A program made the position numbers and the translations under genes. Below, piece by piece: positions 42,827 to 51,189 of a stretch of DNA of 64,000 nt; the first letter of the stretch is position 1, and each line of letters opens with the position of its first letter. This DNA is from ZC4RG35 sp964571765 (GTDB taxonomy: Bacteria > Actinomycetota > Acidimicrobiia > Spongiisociales > ZC4RG35): NCBI GenBank assembly GCA_964571765.1, contig CAZNDH010000002.1:62001-126000 (forward strand), written 5' to 3'. The notes under the pieces were generated by a model. That model was not told where the DNA came from, did no database searches, and saw only the letters and a list, made by a program, of their open reading frames with translations.

Positions 42827-43341
42827 GTCTCCTCCAGATGGCGCAACATCCCTAGCAGCCTCCGGTGGGCCCTATGTGAGCGAGACTTCACTGTCCCCAC
42901 TGGTATCCCCAGGCGACGGGCGATCTCGGTGTGGGTGAGGCCCTCGAAATGACACATCCTCATCACCTGGCGCTCATCCTCGGGGAGCTGCTCGAGGGCC
43001 ATCCGCACCTCGAACGCCTCCCATACCGTCTCCAGATCGGGTCCGGATGTGGGCACCTCGATCCCGTCGACCAGGACGGTGTTGGCTTTCCGGCGGTACA
43101 TGTCGATCGCGGTGCGCCGGGCAATGGCGTACATCCACGGGGCGAGGCTGCGCTCCGGGTCATAGGTCGACGAGGCTCGCCATGCCTTGACAAAGGTCTG
43201 CTGGGTGGCGTCATCGGCCAAGCCCCGGTCTTTGAGGATGCTCAGAGCTACAGCGAACACCGGGCCGGCAAACCGGTCGTACACCGCCTTGACCGCGGCC
43301 TCGTCGCCGTCGCGGAACCGCCGGAGCGTCTCGCCGTCCAC
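42823..43341 (-). CDS. ECF RNA polymerase sigma factor, SigK-like
   Basis: A 172-residue sigma factor with only regions 2 and 4. Region 2 has AVYDRFAGPVFAVALSIL and APWMYAIARRTAIDMYRR (about 70-87). Region 4 has LTHTEIARRLGIPVGTVKSR (about 140-159), the helix-turn-helix that reads the -35 element. The GTG at 43341 has CACAAT six bases upstream. Kept inactive by the RskA-like partner encoded next, it is divergent from a lipoprotein gene that may be its target. Confidence 0.88.
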   Translation of the reverse strand: MDGETLRRFRDGDEAAVKAVYDRFAGPVFAVALSILKDRGLADDATQQTFVKAWRASSTYDPERSLAPWMYAIARRTAIDMYRRKANTVLVDGIEVPTSGPDLETVWEAFEVRMALEQLPEDERQVMRMCHFEGLTHTEIARRLGIPVGTVKSRSHRAHRRLLGMLRHLEET

Positions 43342-43359
43342 AACCGAATTGTGCCAGGT

Positions 43360-43394
43360 GGCGCGAACCAGGGAGTTGGCTCCGGCGTAATTGA
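43360..43394 (+). promoter_or_regulatory. Possible ECF sigma promoter for the lipoprotein gene
   Basis: GAACC near 43364-43368 followed 16 bases later by CGTAAT near 43385-43390 resembles an ECF -35/-10 pair (GGAAC-type and CGT-type). It is placed just before the lipoprotein ATG at 43399. Confidence 0.3.
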
Positions 43395-43398
43395 TGGG

Positions 43399-43965
43399 AT
43401 GAGGAGCCCAACGAGCGTGACAAGGAGGGCGGGCCTGCTGGCGGGGATCCTGCTGGGCCTCGCCTCCTGCGGTTCGCCTGACGCCGGTCCGACCACCACC
43501 CAGGAGGAGGTCACCACCACGTCCGACAATGCACCCACCCAGGCGGCCACGCCTGCCGGCGAGTCTTCCGGAGTGTCGGCATTTCAATCCGAGCTGGGGA
43601 GCATCCTGGTCGATCCCGACGGGCTGACCCTCTACCTCTTCACTCCGGACGACGCCGGGGAGAGCACCTGCTACGACTCCTGCGCCGCTCTGTGGCCACC
43701 GGTTGCGGCCGAGACGCCAATAGCAGGCGGGCTCGATCCTTCGGTGTTCGGATCGGCTCCCAGAGCCGACGGGGCGGACCAGCTGACGGTCAGGGGTTGG
43801 CCGCTCTACCGTTTCGCTTCAGATGTCAGCCCGGGAGATACCACCGGCCAGGGAGTAGAGGGGGTGTGGTTCGTGGTCGGTTCCGACGGGGAGATGATCA
43901 CCGTATCGCCCTCTTCGGACGACACCGGCGGCGGTGGGGCCACCATCCCCGACTACGGGTACTGA
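43399..43965 (+). CDS. Secreted lipoprotein with YxFxxD repeats (COG4315-like)
   Basis: A 188-residue lipoprotein. The signal peptide ends in the lipobox LASC (cysteine at 24), followed by a threonine-rich linker. The mature domain carries YLFTPDD and YRFASD, the YxFxxD signature of this actinobacterial lipoprotein family, and a CYDSCAALWPP segment with two cysteines. Function is unknown; haem or metal binding has been proposed for relatives but cannot be read here. It is divergent from the sigma gene across a 57-base gap. Confidence 0.82.
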   Translation: MRSPTSVTRRAGLLAGILLGLASCGSPDAGPTTTQEEVTTTSDNAPTQAATPAGESSGVSAFQSELGSILVDPDGLTLYLFTPDDAGESTCYDSCAALWPPVAAETPIAGGLDPSVFGSAPRADGADQLTVRGWPLYRFASDVSPGDTTGQGVEGVWFVVGSDGEMITVSPSSDDTGGGGATIPDYGY

Positions 43966-43979
43966 GGGGCTGGTCAGGC

Positions 43980-44570
43980 CTAGGTGTCGGCGGCGGCCGT
44001 CTGGAGGATGCCCACCTCGCTGGCGAAGTTGTCGGCGGCATTCTCGTAGGCCTCCACTCCCCCGCGACGGATCACCCCGGGATCGTCCGAGGTGAGGCCG
44101 GCCAGGGCGTCCGCGACCGCGTTGGCGGCGAAGCCGATCTCGGTGAGGAGCACCGCGTGGTTCGGGGTGAGCGCCTCGGGAGGGGTGAGGCCTTCGAATC
44201 GGGCGGCAAGGGCGGCCGTGGCCGTCTCCACCGCTTCGAACTCGGCCACCGCCTCCCGGTACTGGACAGTTCGGGGCTCGGCATCGAAGCCGGTATTGGC
44301 AGCCACCAGGGCGGTACGCAGGGCCTGGAGCTCGTCGTCGATCTCGGCGGCCTGGTCCAGGTAGGCCTGGACCTCGGGGTCTATTACACCGGGCTGGGTC
44401 GTGGTGGTCTCTTCGCCGCTGTCGGGGGTGGTCGTGGTGGGCGCAGCCAGGGTGGTGTCTGTCGGGGCCTCGGGCAGCTCCCGGACGAAGAAGTAGGTGA
44501 AGGCGATCATCGCCAGGATGACCAGGGGAAGGATCCAACGGCCCGGCTTGGGGTCGGGGTTGACGGCCAT
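43980..44570 (-). CDS. Membrane-anchored helical protein, unknown function
   Basis: 196 residues. A single N-terminal membrane helix (WILPLVILAMIAFTYFFV, about 12-29) leads to a Thr/Pro-rich linker (about 37-60). An alanine-rich, coiled-coil-like extracellular part follows, with no cysteines or catalytic motif. ATG at 44570 is preferred, since TAACGT lies ten bases upstream and the longer frame shows no features. Convergent with the lipoprotein gene. Confidence 0.6.
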   Translation of the reverse strand: MAVNPDPKPGRWILPLVILAMIAFTYFFVRELPEAPTDTTLAAPTTTTPDSGEETTTTQPGVIDPEVQAYLDQAAEIDDELQALRTALVAANTGFDAEPRTVQYREAVAEFEAVETATAALAARFEGLTPPEALTPNHAVLLTEIGFAANAVADALAGLTSDDPGVIRRGGVEAYENAADNFASEVGILQTAAADT

Positions 44571-44676
44571 GACCGGGAAGACGTTAGCGGTGCTCTCGCG
44601 GTTCCCCCGGGAAGCGACCCGAGCGGCGAGGGCGACCCCCTTGAACCCGCTTCCGGGGCCCCATAGGTTCGCCCAC

Positions 44677-45495
44677 ATGGAACAAGAGCGACCCGAAATC
44701 TATGAGCGGATCCCCTGGGAGACTCTGGAGCGAAAGGCAAGGGACCCCAATCGGATGGTCATTGCGGTGGCGGGCGCAGTGGTTCTCGGCGCACTCGCCT
44801 TCTCCTTCATGCGCGATCAGCCAGGGCAAACGGCACCTCCGGTCGTCACTGCGGCAACGGTCACCGAGGCTCAGGTGGCTCCCGCCCTGCCCACCCTGGA
44901 GCCGCCGGCCACGGTGTCCAGCCCGCTGCTGGTGGCCGAGGCCGATCTCTACGCGGTCCACGAGGAGCAACTCCACCACCTGGTGGCCGCCCATGCCGAG
45001 TGGTTCGCCGTGGAGTACTACTCGTTCGATGGCTCGGAGGGGGCCCGATCAGCGCTGGCGGGGCTCCTCCCCGAAGGGGTGCCCACCCCGGAGGCTCCTT
45101 CGGGGACCCAGGTCTTCGTCGATTGGGTGCGGGCCACCTCGGTGTCGGAGGCCGGCCCATTGCTCTATCAGGTGGAGGTGATCGTCCGCTCCCTGGTCTC
45201 GGGGCCAGAAGGAGGTTTCATCCGTCTGCCCACGAGACTGTCGATGGTGGAGGTCACACTGGGAAGTGAGGGGTCTCCCCGGGTCACTCGCCCGCCGGTT
45301 TCAGCCGGGGAGGCCGCCCCGGTGCCCCACCAGATCGGCCTGGGCCCCCTGCCCGACCAGGTGCGAGATGCGGTGGAGGCGGCACACGGAACAGTGGTGG
45401 GTGGCGAGGCGCTTCCCGACGGCGGCTACCGGGTGGTGGTCATGGCCACCGACCCCGACGGGGTCACCCGTCCCCGCACGGTGGTGGTCCCTTGA
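44677..45495 (+). CDS. Single-pass membrane protein, unknown function
   Basis: 272 residues. A charged N-terminal cytoplasmic segment is followed by one membrane helix (MVIAVAGAVVLGALAFSFM, about 27-45) and an extracellular mixed domain rich in valine and proline. No family is recognised. A -10 box TAGGTT (44664-44669) lies seven bases before the ATG, the clearest leaderless example in this part. It is divergent from the preceding membrane protein gene (107 bases between starts). Confidence 0.6.
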   Translation: MEQERPEIYERIPWETLERKARDPNRMVIAVAGAVVLGALAFSFMRDQPGQTAPPVVTAATVTEAQVAPALPTLEPPATVSSPLLVAEADLYAVHEEQLHHLVAAHAEWFAVEYYSFDGSEGARSALAGLLPEGVPTPEAPSGTQVFVDWVRATSVSEAGPLLYQVEVIVRSLVSGPEGGFIRLPTRLSMVEVTLGSEGSPRVTRPPVSAGEAAPVPHQIGLGPLPDQVRDAVEAAHGTVVGGEALPDGGYRVVVMATDPDGVTRPRTVVVP

Positions 45496-45501
45496 GGGTT
45501 C

Positions 45502-45759
45502 TCAGGCGTCGAATGCCTCCTCTAGGATCGGCACCGCCCGGGCGACGATGTCGTCCCACACGGACGAAGGGGACTTGGTGATGGTGACGAAGTCGGCGGT
45601 GAAGAACACGCTCACCACCCCCTCGATCTCGAGGAGCCGGACGGCGAACCCGAACTCGGTGTCGGCTCCCTCGACCACGGTGGTGGGGCCGCCGACCGGC
45701 ACCCCCACCACCAACTTCATGGCATTGGGGTTGGGGGACGGGAACGTCTCGACCGCCAT
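45502..45759 (-). CDS. Stand-alone Nfu/NifU N-terminal-like domain protein
   Basis: 85 residues resembling only the N-terminal domain of Nfu iron-sulfur scaffold proteins: PSPNPNAMKLVV at the start, AVRLLEIEGVVSVFFTADFV-type core near 43-62 and ITKSPSSVWDDI. The cluster-binding CxxC domain is missing, so it may be regulatory or structural rather than a scaffold. ATG at 45759 has TAGCCT six bases upstream. It is divergent from hyuA, with the two start codons 15 bases apart. Confidence 0.7.
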   Translation of the reverse strand: MAVETFPSPNPNAMKLVVGVPVGGPTTVVEGADTEFGFAVRLLEIEGVVSVFFTADFVTITKSPSSVWDDIVARAVPILEEAFDA

Positions 45760-45774
45760 CACCCGAGGCTAGCT

Positions 45775-47655
45775 TTGACCAGGGTCATCGGAGTCGACAT
45801 CGGGGGAACCTTCACCGACGTCGTCGTCTCCGACGCCGGCAGGGTCGACGGGTTCAAGGTCCCCTCCACGCCGTCGGAGCCGTCGCTGGCGGTGGCGACG
45901 GCCGTCGACTGGCGGGACGACGACCTGTTTCTCCACGGTACGACGGTAGCCACCAACGCCCTGATCGAGGAGGCTGGAGCCACGGTGGCCCTGGTCACCG
46001 ACATCGGCTTCGAGGACCTCGTCGAGATCGCCAGGCAGGACCGGCCTTCCCTTTACGACAGCGCGGTCGACCGGCCGGCCTCGCTCGTGCCCAGAGCACT
46101 TCGGGTGGGCCACGGCGGCGACCTCGATGACACCGCCGCCTCCCTGAGCCGGCTTGGTCCCGATGTGGCCGTCGTGGGCTTGGTCGACACCTACCTCGAC
46201 CCGGCAGCCGAGGACGGCCTGGCCGCCGGACTCGCCACAAGGACCGGGATCCCGGTCCTGGCCGCCACCTCGATCTCCCCGGAGTTCCGGGAGTACGAGC
46301 GGATCGCCACCGCGGCTCTCTCCGCCTACTTGACGCCCACCGTCGCCGGCTACCTGCAGCGGCTGACCGCCATCCTCCCGGTCTCCCGGAGTCTGGTGAT
46401 GACATCGGCTGGAGGGCTCGTGGTATTCGAGGAGGGGTCGGGGCAGTCGGTGCGCCTCGTGCTGTCCGGTCCCGCGGGTGGGGTGGTGGCGGCTGCGGCG
46501 GTCGGCGCCCATCACGGTCACCACACCGTGATCTCGTTCGACATGGGGGGAACGTCGACCGACGTCTGTCGTATCGCCGGGGGAGCCCCTGAGGCGGGAC
46601 CCGGCCACACCGTGGCGGGAAGGGTGGCCCGGGTCCCCTCCCTCCCGGTTCGCACCATCGGAGCCGGGGGAGGGAGCGTCGGCTGGGTCGACCAGGGCGG
46701 GGCGCTTCGCGTCGGCCCCCGGTCGGCGGGGGCCGATCCGGGACCGGCCTCATACGGCCTGGGTGGGACCGAGCCGACCATCACCGACGCCAACCTGGTA
46801 GCGGGACACATACCCGCCGACCTCGACCTGGCAGGCAGGCTCCGGCTCGACACGGCCCTGGCGCGGGCGGCAATGGCGATACTCGGGGCGAAGGTCGGCC
46901 TCGACCCCCTGGCCTGCGCCCACGGGATGCTCGATGTGGTGGACAGTCACATGGAGCACGCTCTCCGCAAGGTGTCCGTGGAGGAGGGGACCGACCCAAG
47001 GGAGGCGGTGCTGGTGGCGTTTGGCGGCGCCGGCGGGTTACACGCCGGCCGGTTGGCGCGTTCCCTCGGCATCCCCAAGGTGCTGGTGCCACCGCTTTCC
47101 GGTGTCTTCTCTGCTGCAGGTTTGTTGCTCTCCGCTCCCCGTGCCGACGCGGCTCGCACCGTGATGCTTCGCCAAGGTGATCCCGGTTTGGGCCCCGACA
47201 CCTCCGCTGTCGCCGCCCATGCCACGCGGAGGTTCGGTGAAGTCTTCGCCGGCCCGCCGGAGCGGGTAGTCGCCAGTTTCGATTGCCGCTATGTCGGCCA
47301 GTCTCACGAGGTCGAAGTGTTGGCCTCACCTGACTGGGCCGATGTGAGGACCGCTTTCGAGGGTGCCCATCACCGTCAGTTCGGCTTCGCCAGGCCCGGC
47401 GAGCCGTTCGAGGTGGTGAACCTGAGGGTGGTGGCGACGGGACGCCCACCTCTCACCTGGAAGGACCTCGTGCCTACCCCTCCGCGAGGTGATCCCTTCG
47501 GTCGCGATGGCGTGTGGGAGCGGCGCTCCTTGCCCGCCGGCTTCCGGCTCCAGGGTCCGGCCACAGTGGTCGAGGAGTCGTCGGCGGTGCGACTCGAGCC
47601 GGGTCAGAACCTCGCCGTCCTCGACGACGGCACCTTGGAGATGACGGAGGCTTGA
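45775..47655 (+). CDS. hyuA: Hydantoinase/oxoprolinase subunit A
   Basis: A 626-residue ATP-dependent cyclic-amide hydrolase subunit of the HyuA/5-oxoprolinase family. VIGVDIGGTFTDVVV at residues 4-18 and FDMGGTSTDVCRI near 257 are the two actin-like phosphate loops. LSGPAGGV and FGGAGGLHA complete the ATPase core. TTG at 45775 has GAGG six bases upstream. The partner subunit B lies 1.9 kb downstream. Substrate may be N-methylhydantoin, oxoproline or another lactam, and cannot be chosen from sequence. Confidence 0.88.
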   Translation: MTRVIGVDIGGTFTDVVVSDAGRVDGFKVPSTPSEPSLAVATAVDWRDDDLFLHGTTVATNALIEEAGATVALVTDIGFEDLVEIARQDRPSLYDSAVDRPASLVPRALRVGHGGDLDDTAASLSRLGPDVAVVGLVDTYLDPAAEDGLAAGLATRTGIPVLAATSISPEFREYERIATAALSAYLTPTVAGYLQRLTAILPVSRSLVMTSAGGLVVFEEGSGQSVRLVLSGPAGGVVAAAAVGAHHGHHTVISFDMGGTSTDVCRIAGGAPEAGPGHTVAGRVARVPSLPVRTIGAGGGSVGWVDQGGALRVGPRSAGADPGPASYGLGGTEPTITDANLVAGHIPADLDLAGRLRLDTALARAAMAILGAKVGLDPLACAHGMLDVVDSHMEHALRKVSVEEGTDPREAVLVAFGGAGGLHAGRLARSLGIPKVLVPPLSGVFSAAGLLLSAPRADAARTVMLRQGDPGLGPDTSAVAAHATRRFGEVFAGPPERVVASFDCRYVGQSHEVEVLASPDWADVRTAFEGAHHRQFGFARPGEPFEVVNLRVVATGRPPLTWKDLVPTPPRGDPFGRDGVWERRSLPAGFRLQGPATVVEESSAVRLEPGQNLAVLDDGTLEMTEA

Positions 47656-47661
47656 GCCCGG

Positions 47662-48744
47662 TCAGCGTATTCCGAGGAGTTCCTCTGGAGGTGTGCCGCG
47701 CATCAGCTCTCGCACCCCTCCCGGTACGACCAGCGCAGACGACGTGGCCATCGCCACCCGTTTGCCCTCGGCGTTGACGAGGTCCGCTGAGGCGATGCGC
47801 AGTCGCCTTCCGGTGTGCTGCACTCGACCGAACGCCACCAAGTCGCCACTCTCGATCATCACCGGCCTGGTGAATCGGATGTTCATGTCCAGTGAGGCGA
47901 AGACCTCGCCGGGCTCGAGGGTGGAGTAGACGGCCGATCCCATGGCCGACTCGGCGACCATGGCGATCATCCCGCCATAGAGGAAGGGCCCTCCAGCCGA
48001 GAACCACGATGAGGTTGGGAATGTGCCGGTCACCGATCCGGGACCCTCGACCTCCCATCTGGGGCCGAAGGTACGCGCGAAGTTGGGGATCACCTCTCCT
48101 GAGATGATCCGCTGCTGAACATCGATGGGCCGGCCGTTGACGATGGTCTCGAGGTCGAAGTAGGAGTCGTCAGGGGCGGGGCGCAAGTAGGGGTCGAGTG
48201 GATCGCTGGGACCCGTGTCGGGTACGGGGTACTCCGCCTCCATGTCCACGGGAGCGTCTACCACCAGGCATCGGGTGGTTCCGTGAGCCATCAGGCGCCC
48301 ATGGCGGTCGGAGATCTCCACCGCCGACAGCCCTACCTGGTTCCCCTGGTGAACACTGGTGGCACGGCCCACGATGTTGCCGGTCTCCCGATTGAATGGC
48401 CTGACGAACGAGAGGTTCAGCTCCGAGGTCGTCACCGTTTTGCCGGCGGGCAGGCCGGTCCAGATCGCTACGCCGAGCGGTGCGTCGGCCAGGAGCGCAA
48501 ACGTGCCGGCCCACACTATGCCGAATGGGTCTTCCAGCCAGCGGCTGATCGGCATGGAGAAGGTCGAGCGACCCGGTCCGGCATCGGTGGGTCGGAGGCC
48601 GGTGAGCCGGTGGATCGGCCCCACGGGGAGTTCCCCACGTACGTAACCCCGGGCAGCCTCCAACCCTGTCATCTGGAGCGCCCGGAGGTCGGCGATCGCC
48701 CCGCGGACCGGCTCGTCGATCAGTGCGCTGGTCTGGCCGGGCAT
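47662..48744 (-). CDS. Tandem hotdog thioesterase (PaaI-like pair)
   Basis: A 360-residue protein made of two hotdog thioesterase domains. Domain 1 (about 40-165) has WAGTFALLADAPLGVAIWTG and GRLMAHGTTRCLVV. Domain 2 (about 215-350) has GGMIAMVAESAMGSAVYSTL and INFRFTRP-like strand pairs with GKRVAMATSSALVV. It probably hydrolyses an acyl-CoA. TAGAGT (48751-48756) lies six bases before the ATG. It points against hyuA and separates it from hyuB. Confidence 0.78.
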   Translation of the reverse strand: MPGQTSALIDEPVRGAIADLRALQMTGLEAARGYVRGELPVGPIHRLTGLRPTDAGPGRSTFSMPISRWLEDPFGIVWAGTFALLADAPLGVAIWTGLPAGKTVTTSELNLSFVRPFNRETGNIVGRATSVHQGNQVGLSAVEISDRHGRLMAHGTTRCLVVDAPVDMEAEYPVPDTGPSDPLDPYLRPAPDDSYFDLETIVNGRPIDVQQRIISGEVIPNFARTFGPRWEVEGPGSVTGTFPTSSWFSAGGPFLYGGMIAMVAESAMGSAVYSTLEPGEVFASLDMNIRFTRPVMIESGDLVAFGRVQHTGRRLRIASADLVNAEGKRVAMATSSALVVPGGVRELMRGTPPEELLGIR

Positions 48745-48862
48745 CGGTCGACTCTATTCGGCGGGCGATGGAGGACAGCCCGAGAGGGCCTTTTATTTGG
48801 CTCTGACGCTAGGTCGTTCCAACATCTCAGGATCCAGGAGACTTGAGATCGCATATCGACAG

Positions 48863-49555
48863 TTGACCGAACAGGCTCGACAGCACGCATCGGCCGGGCT
48901 AGTCGCGGTCGCCAACCCGGCCAAGGCGCCGGGGATGCAGGCCTACATGAAGACCGACATGCCCTTCTACGGTGTGCAGAAGCCGCAACGCACCCCGATT
49001 CTGAGAAGGCTGGTTGCCGATTTCCCTCCGGCCGACCGCGACGAGTACGAGCGTCTGGTCCTGGCCCTCTGGGACCTGCCCCATCGCGAGGAGAAGTACC
49101 TCGCCCTGGGGGTGGCGGCGGCCCACCGACTCTATGTGGTGCCGGCCTCGCTGCCGCTCTACCGCAGGCTCATCGTCGAGGGCGCCTGGTGGGACCTGGT
49201 CGACGAGGTGGCCACTCACCTGGTGCGCGATCTGGTGGTGGGCCACCCGGCGGAGGCCTGGTCCGAGGTGGACACCTGGGTCGATTCCGATGACCTGTGG
49301 TTGAGGCGGTCGGCGATCATCTGCCAGGTGGGGACCAAGGAGCGCGTCGACCAGGGGCGGCTCTTCGACTTTTGCTTGCGCTGCTCGGCGGAGACCGACT
49401 TCTTCATCCGCAAGGCGATCGGCTGGGCTCTGAGAGACCACGCCCGCACCGATCCAGATGAGGTGGCCCGCTTCGTCACCGCCCACGCCGCCGCCCTTTC
49501 GCCGCTTTCGGTCCGGGAAGCCACCAAACACCTGGGGCACCTGGTGGCACGATGA
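48863..49555 (+). CDS. AlkD-like DNA alkylation repair protein (HEAT-repeat glycosylase)
   Basis: An all-helical protein of about 230 residues. AYMKTDMPFYGVQKPQR (about 28-44) is the conserved AlkD N-terminal block. WWDLVDEVATHLV, WLRRSAIICQV and FFIRKAIGWALRDHAR follow, the last with the catalytic WxLR-type surface. It excises N3- or N7-alkylated purines. The start is uncertain: TTG at 48863 matches family length, while the frame is open to 48797. The stop overlaps the hyuB ATG by four bases. Confidence 0.82.
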   Translation: MTEQARQHASAGLVAVANPAKAPGMQAYMKTDMPFYGVQKPQRTPILRRLVADFPPADRDEYERLVLALWDLPHREEKYLALGVAAAHRLYVVPASLPLYRRLIVEGAWWDLVDEVATHLVRDLVVGHPAEAWSEVDTWVDSDDLWLRRSAIICQVGTKERVDQGRLFDFCLRCSAETDFFIRKAIGWALRDHARTDPDEVARFVTAHAAALSPLSVREATKHLGHLVAR

Positions 49556-51084
49556 TCGACCCGGTGACCCTCGAGGTCGCCCGGCACCGTTTTTCGGCGA
49601 TCGCCACCGAAATGGGCAGTGTCCTCCGGCGCACCTCCCTTTCGCCCAACATCAAAGAGCGCGCCGACTGCTCCGCCGCGGTCTTCACTGCCGACGGTCA
49701 GATGCTTTCCCAGGCAGAGCACATTCCGGTCCACCTCGGCTCGATGCCCGAGTCGGTCCGGGCCTGCATCGAGCATTTCGATCCCCGACCCGGCGAGCAG
49801 TACGCGGTCAACGACCCGTTCGCCGGAGGTACCCATCTCAATGACCTCACCCTTGTTGCCCCGGTGTTCGTCGACGGGATCCACGTCGGCTGGGTGGCCA
49901 ACCGGGCCCATCATGCCGACGTGGGAGGCGAGGCTCCTGGGTCGATGCCGGCCCATGCTGTCACCGTCGACCAGGAGGGCCACCGGGTGAAGCCCACCCG
50001 CTGCGTGGCCGACGGTGAGTGGCTCGAGGAGTTTGCGGTCCCATTCGTCACTGCCTCCCGGACCCCTTGGGAGCGTCGCGGCGATCTAGACGCCCAGATG
50101 GGGGCAAACGCGGTGGCTGCCCATCGGCTGGGTGACCTGGTAGCCACCGAGGGCGGGGACCGGTTCGTGGCGGTCAGTGGGGCCCTCCTCGACTACGGTG
50201 AGAAGCGGATGACGGCCGCTCTGGCCGCCCTCCCCGACGGGGTCTTCCGCTTCACCGACCACATGGAGCACGGGGATCGCGACGTGGCCATCGAGGTGGC
50301 GGTGACCGTGGACGGGGAATCGCTATTCGCCGACTTCACCGGTACCGACCCCCAGGTCGAGGCCAACTTCAACGCGGTGGAAGCAGTGACACGGTCGTGT
50401 CTCTACTACGCGGTGCGCGTCGCCACCGACCCGACCATCCCGGCCAACGCCGGCTGCTACCGACCGGTGGGTCTCCATGCCCCAGTGGGCAGCCTGGTCA
50501 ATGCCCGATTCCCGGCGGCGGTTGCCGCCGGGAACGTGGAGACCAGCCAGCGGATCGCCGACGTGGTCCTCGGTGCTCTCGCCCAGGCGGTTCCCGACCG
50601 GGTGCCGGCCGCATCACAGGGGACCATGAACAACGTCCTGGTCGGCAACGACGACTTCGCCTACTACGAGACGGTGGGCGGAGGACAGGGGGCCAGGCCT
50701 TACCGGGACGGCCAGTCGGGCATCCACACCGGGATGACCAACACCCAGAACACTCCGATCGAAGCCCTTCACACCCACTATCCCTTCCGGGTTGTGGCCT
50801 ATACGCTGCGTCGGGGGAGCGGCGGTGAGGGTCGCTTCCGGGGTGGGGACGGGATCCGTCGGGAGATCGTTTTTGGCAGTCCGGCGACGCTGTCCCTCAT
50901 GGGCGAACGCCGACGCAACCCGCCGTGGGGTCTCCAAGGTGGCGGCCCCGGGGCTCTCGGCGAGGACTGGCTGCACCGAGCCGACGGGAACGTGGAGCGG
51001 CTTCCCGGCAAGGTCACCGTCGAAGTGATGCCCGGCGATCGGCTGTTGGTGCTCACGCCCGGTGGTGGAGGCTGGGGCAGGTAA
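49552..51084 (+). CDS. hyuB: Hydantoinase/oxoprolinase subunit B
   Basis: A 510-residue partner of HyuA. MIDPVTLEVARHRF at the start, ERADCSAAVFTADGQML near 38-54, HIPVHLGSMPESV, NDPFAGGTHLNDLTL and the C-terminal GGGGWGR are classic for HyuB. Subunit A is encoded upstream but is not adjacent. Translation is coupled instead to the AlkD-like gene by an ATGA overlap, an odd pairing that suggests rearrangement of an older operon. Confidence 0.9.
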   Translation: MIDPVTLEVARHRFSAIATEMGSVLRRTSLSPNIKERADCSAAVFTADGQMLSQAEHIPVHLGSMPESVRACIEHFDPRPGEQYAVNDPFAGGTHLNDLTLVAPVFVDGIHVGWVANRAHHADVGGEAPGSMPAHAVTVDQEGHRVKPTRCVADGEWLEEFAVPFVTASRTPWERRGDLDAQMGANAVAAHRLGDLVATEGGDRFVAVSGALLDYGEKRMTAALAALPDGVFRFTDHMEHGDRDVAIEVAVTVDGESLFADFTGTDPQVEANFNAVEAVTRSCLYYAVRVATDPTIPANAGCYRPVGLHAPVGSLVNARFPAAVAAGNVETSQRIADVVLGALAQAVPDRVPAASQGTMNNVLVGNDDFAYYETVGGGQGARPYRDGQSGIHTGMTNTQNTPIEALHTHYPFRVVAYTLRRGSGGEGRFRGGDGIRREIVFGSPATLSLMGERRRNPPWGLQGGGPGALGEDWLHRADGNVERLPGKVTVEVMPGDRLLVLTPGGGGWGR

Positions 51085-51177
51085 CCCGCCGTCTCGTGCC
51101 CCTGGGTTCCCGGAGTTGTCTTACCGCGGAGAACCCCGGGGTCGAACCGGGGTGGCAGGCCAATCCGCCAGGCCAAG

Positions 51178-51183
51178 TAGCCT
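51178..51183 (+). promoter_or_regulatory. -10 box for leaderless glcDEF operon
   Basis: TAGCCT ends six bases before the GTG at 51190. Just upstream, CCCGG and CCGGG arms enclose a seven-base loop (about 51133-51149), which may act as an operator or terminator of hyuB. Confidence 0.5.
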
Positions 51184-51189
51184 CGCCTC

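Noticed and set aside
48779..48798. GCCC-GAGA-GGGC followed by CTTTTATTT, resembling an intrinsic terminator
   Set aside because: The stem is only four base pairs, and no plus-strand gene ends upstream of it, so it has nothing to terminate.
51125..51155. Minus-strand stretch that folds like a tRNA T-arm (CCCGG, loop TTCGACC, CCGGG)
   Set aside because: No matching acceptor, D-arm or anticodon arm could be placed within 75 bases, and the 5' part would lie inside glcD. It is more likely a GC palindrome near the glcD promoter.
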